The notes under the pieces are model-generated. The model saw nothing but the letters and a program-made list of their open reading frames with translations, had not been told where the DNA came from and made no database searches. From positions 36,473-100,472 of the forward strand of contig JAJPHA010000021.1 in assembly GCA_021325475.1 (NCBI GenBank): 64,000 nucleotides of DNA, read 5' to 3'. The position numbers and the translations under genes are program-made. Positions 63,777 to 64,000 of this stretch are shown piece after piece. This stretch comes from Rhodanobacteraceae bacterium (GTDB lineage: Bacteria; Pseudomonadota; Gammaproteobacteria; Xanthomonadales; Rhodanobacteraceae). The first letter of the stretch is position 1; each line of letters starts with the position of its first letter.

Positions 63777-64000
63777 CGCTGGCGGGAGAGGCCGCGCCGA
63801 AGGCGCGGGTGAGGGGGGCGCGGCCGTGATCTCGTTCTTTTCTTGAGGCGCATCCTGCGGTTTTCCGCTCGCGTCCGGCGAGCGGGTCACTTCTCTTTGC
63901 TCGTGCACTGCGCCGCAGGAGCGGCGCGAACAGCGGAGCTGGCCGCGAAGCGGCGGAGGGCAGGATGCCCGGAGTCAAGAGAAGTAACCAAGAGAAAGCA
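63771..64000. repeat. REP-like palindrome and hairpin repeat at right edge
   Basis: After the 63771-63790 palindrome, the region contains GGCCGCGCCGAAGGCGCGG-like inverted arms and, from about 63864 on the minus strand, a relative of the 23.57 kb hairpin repeat (GGTTACTTCTCTTG at the far end, CAAAGAGAAGTGACCCGCT at the near end). No gene is supported. The element runs off the window. Confidence 0.55.

Overview
The window is a 64 kb stretch of high-GC chromosome (mostly about 65-70% GC) from a gammaproteobacterium of the order Xanthomonadales/Lysobacterales. I infer this from gene order and content, not from a database search: ftsA-ftsZ-lpxC-dciA-M23-secA-mutT/thiE, then coaE-pilD-pilC-pilB-pilA-pilA-tfpX-pilR-pilS-sucCD, then ruvCA-kup-ruvB-ybgC-tolQRAB-pal-cpoB-queE-queC-tRNA-Lys. 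Almost all of it is conserved core genome. No prophage, integron, CRISPR array or complete insertion sequence is visible.

Layout. 1-9.7 kb: end of the division/cell-wall cluster (ftsA partial, ftsZ, lpxC), dciA, an M23 peptidase, secA, a Nudix-ThiE fusion and coaE. 9.7-19.4 kb: type IV pilus block on the minus strand (pilD, pilC, pilB, two tandem major-type pilins, a TfpX/TfpZ-like accessory protein, pilR, pilS). Each pilin gene is preceded by a sigma-54 type -24/-12 element, which fits control by the PilS-PilR pair encoded alongside. A 311 bp internally deleted IS5-family element sits between tfpX and pilR and supplies two bases of the pilR stop codon. 19.5-34.7 kb: sucCD, nadE, bamD, rluD, pgeF, an operon of a TPR/aspartyl-hydroxylase-like protein plus a 2OG-Fe(II) oxygenase, clpB with a sigma-32 type promoter, an FmdB zinc ribbon, a DUF3011 protein, aspS and a small alpha/beta hydrolase. 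34.8-46.8 kb: yebC, ruvC, ruvA, kup, ruvB, the complete tol-pal operon, queE, queC and tRNA-Lys(UUU). 47-49.5 kb: the most accessory-looking part, with a secreted seven-repeat FG-GAP protein and an ArsR-SRPBCC pair with a clear promoter and operator. 49.5-59.6 kb: a long minus-strand run, purE-purK, then an FNR/Anr-type box, then ccoNOQP, a small membrane protein, ccoG, ccoH, ccoI, ccoS and a TauE/SafE-like gene. 59.6-64 kb: Trm112-like protein, a DUF1631 protein behind a CRP/Clp-like palindrome, nadC, and a decayed higBA toxin-antitoxin pair merging into dispersed repeats.

Several intergenic regions carry dispersed repeats. A 132 bp double-hairpin element occurs upstream of lpxC and again in the predicted 5' leader of clpB. 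A 36 bp motif is shared between 23.3 kb and 63.7 kb. A hairpin family occurs at 23.6 kb and at the right end. I did not find a clearly new multi-gene system. The items most worth a second look are the hydroxylase-like protein without metal ligands next to an intact oxygenase, the repeat in the clpB leader, the IS5 remnant at the pilR stop, the twin sigma-54 pilin promoters, and the shortened CcoH plus unnamed small membrane protein in the cco operon.
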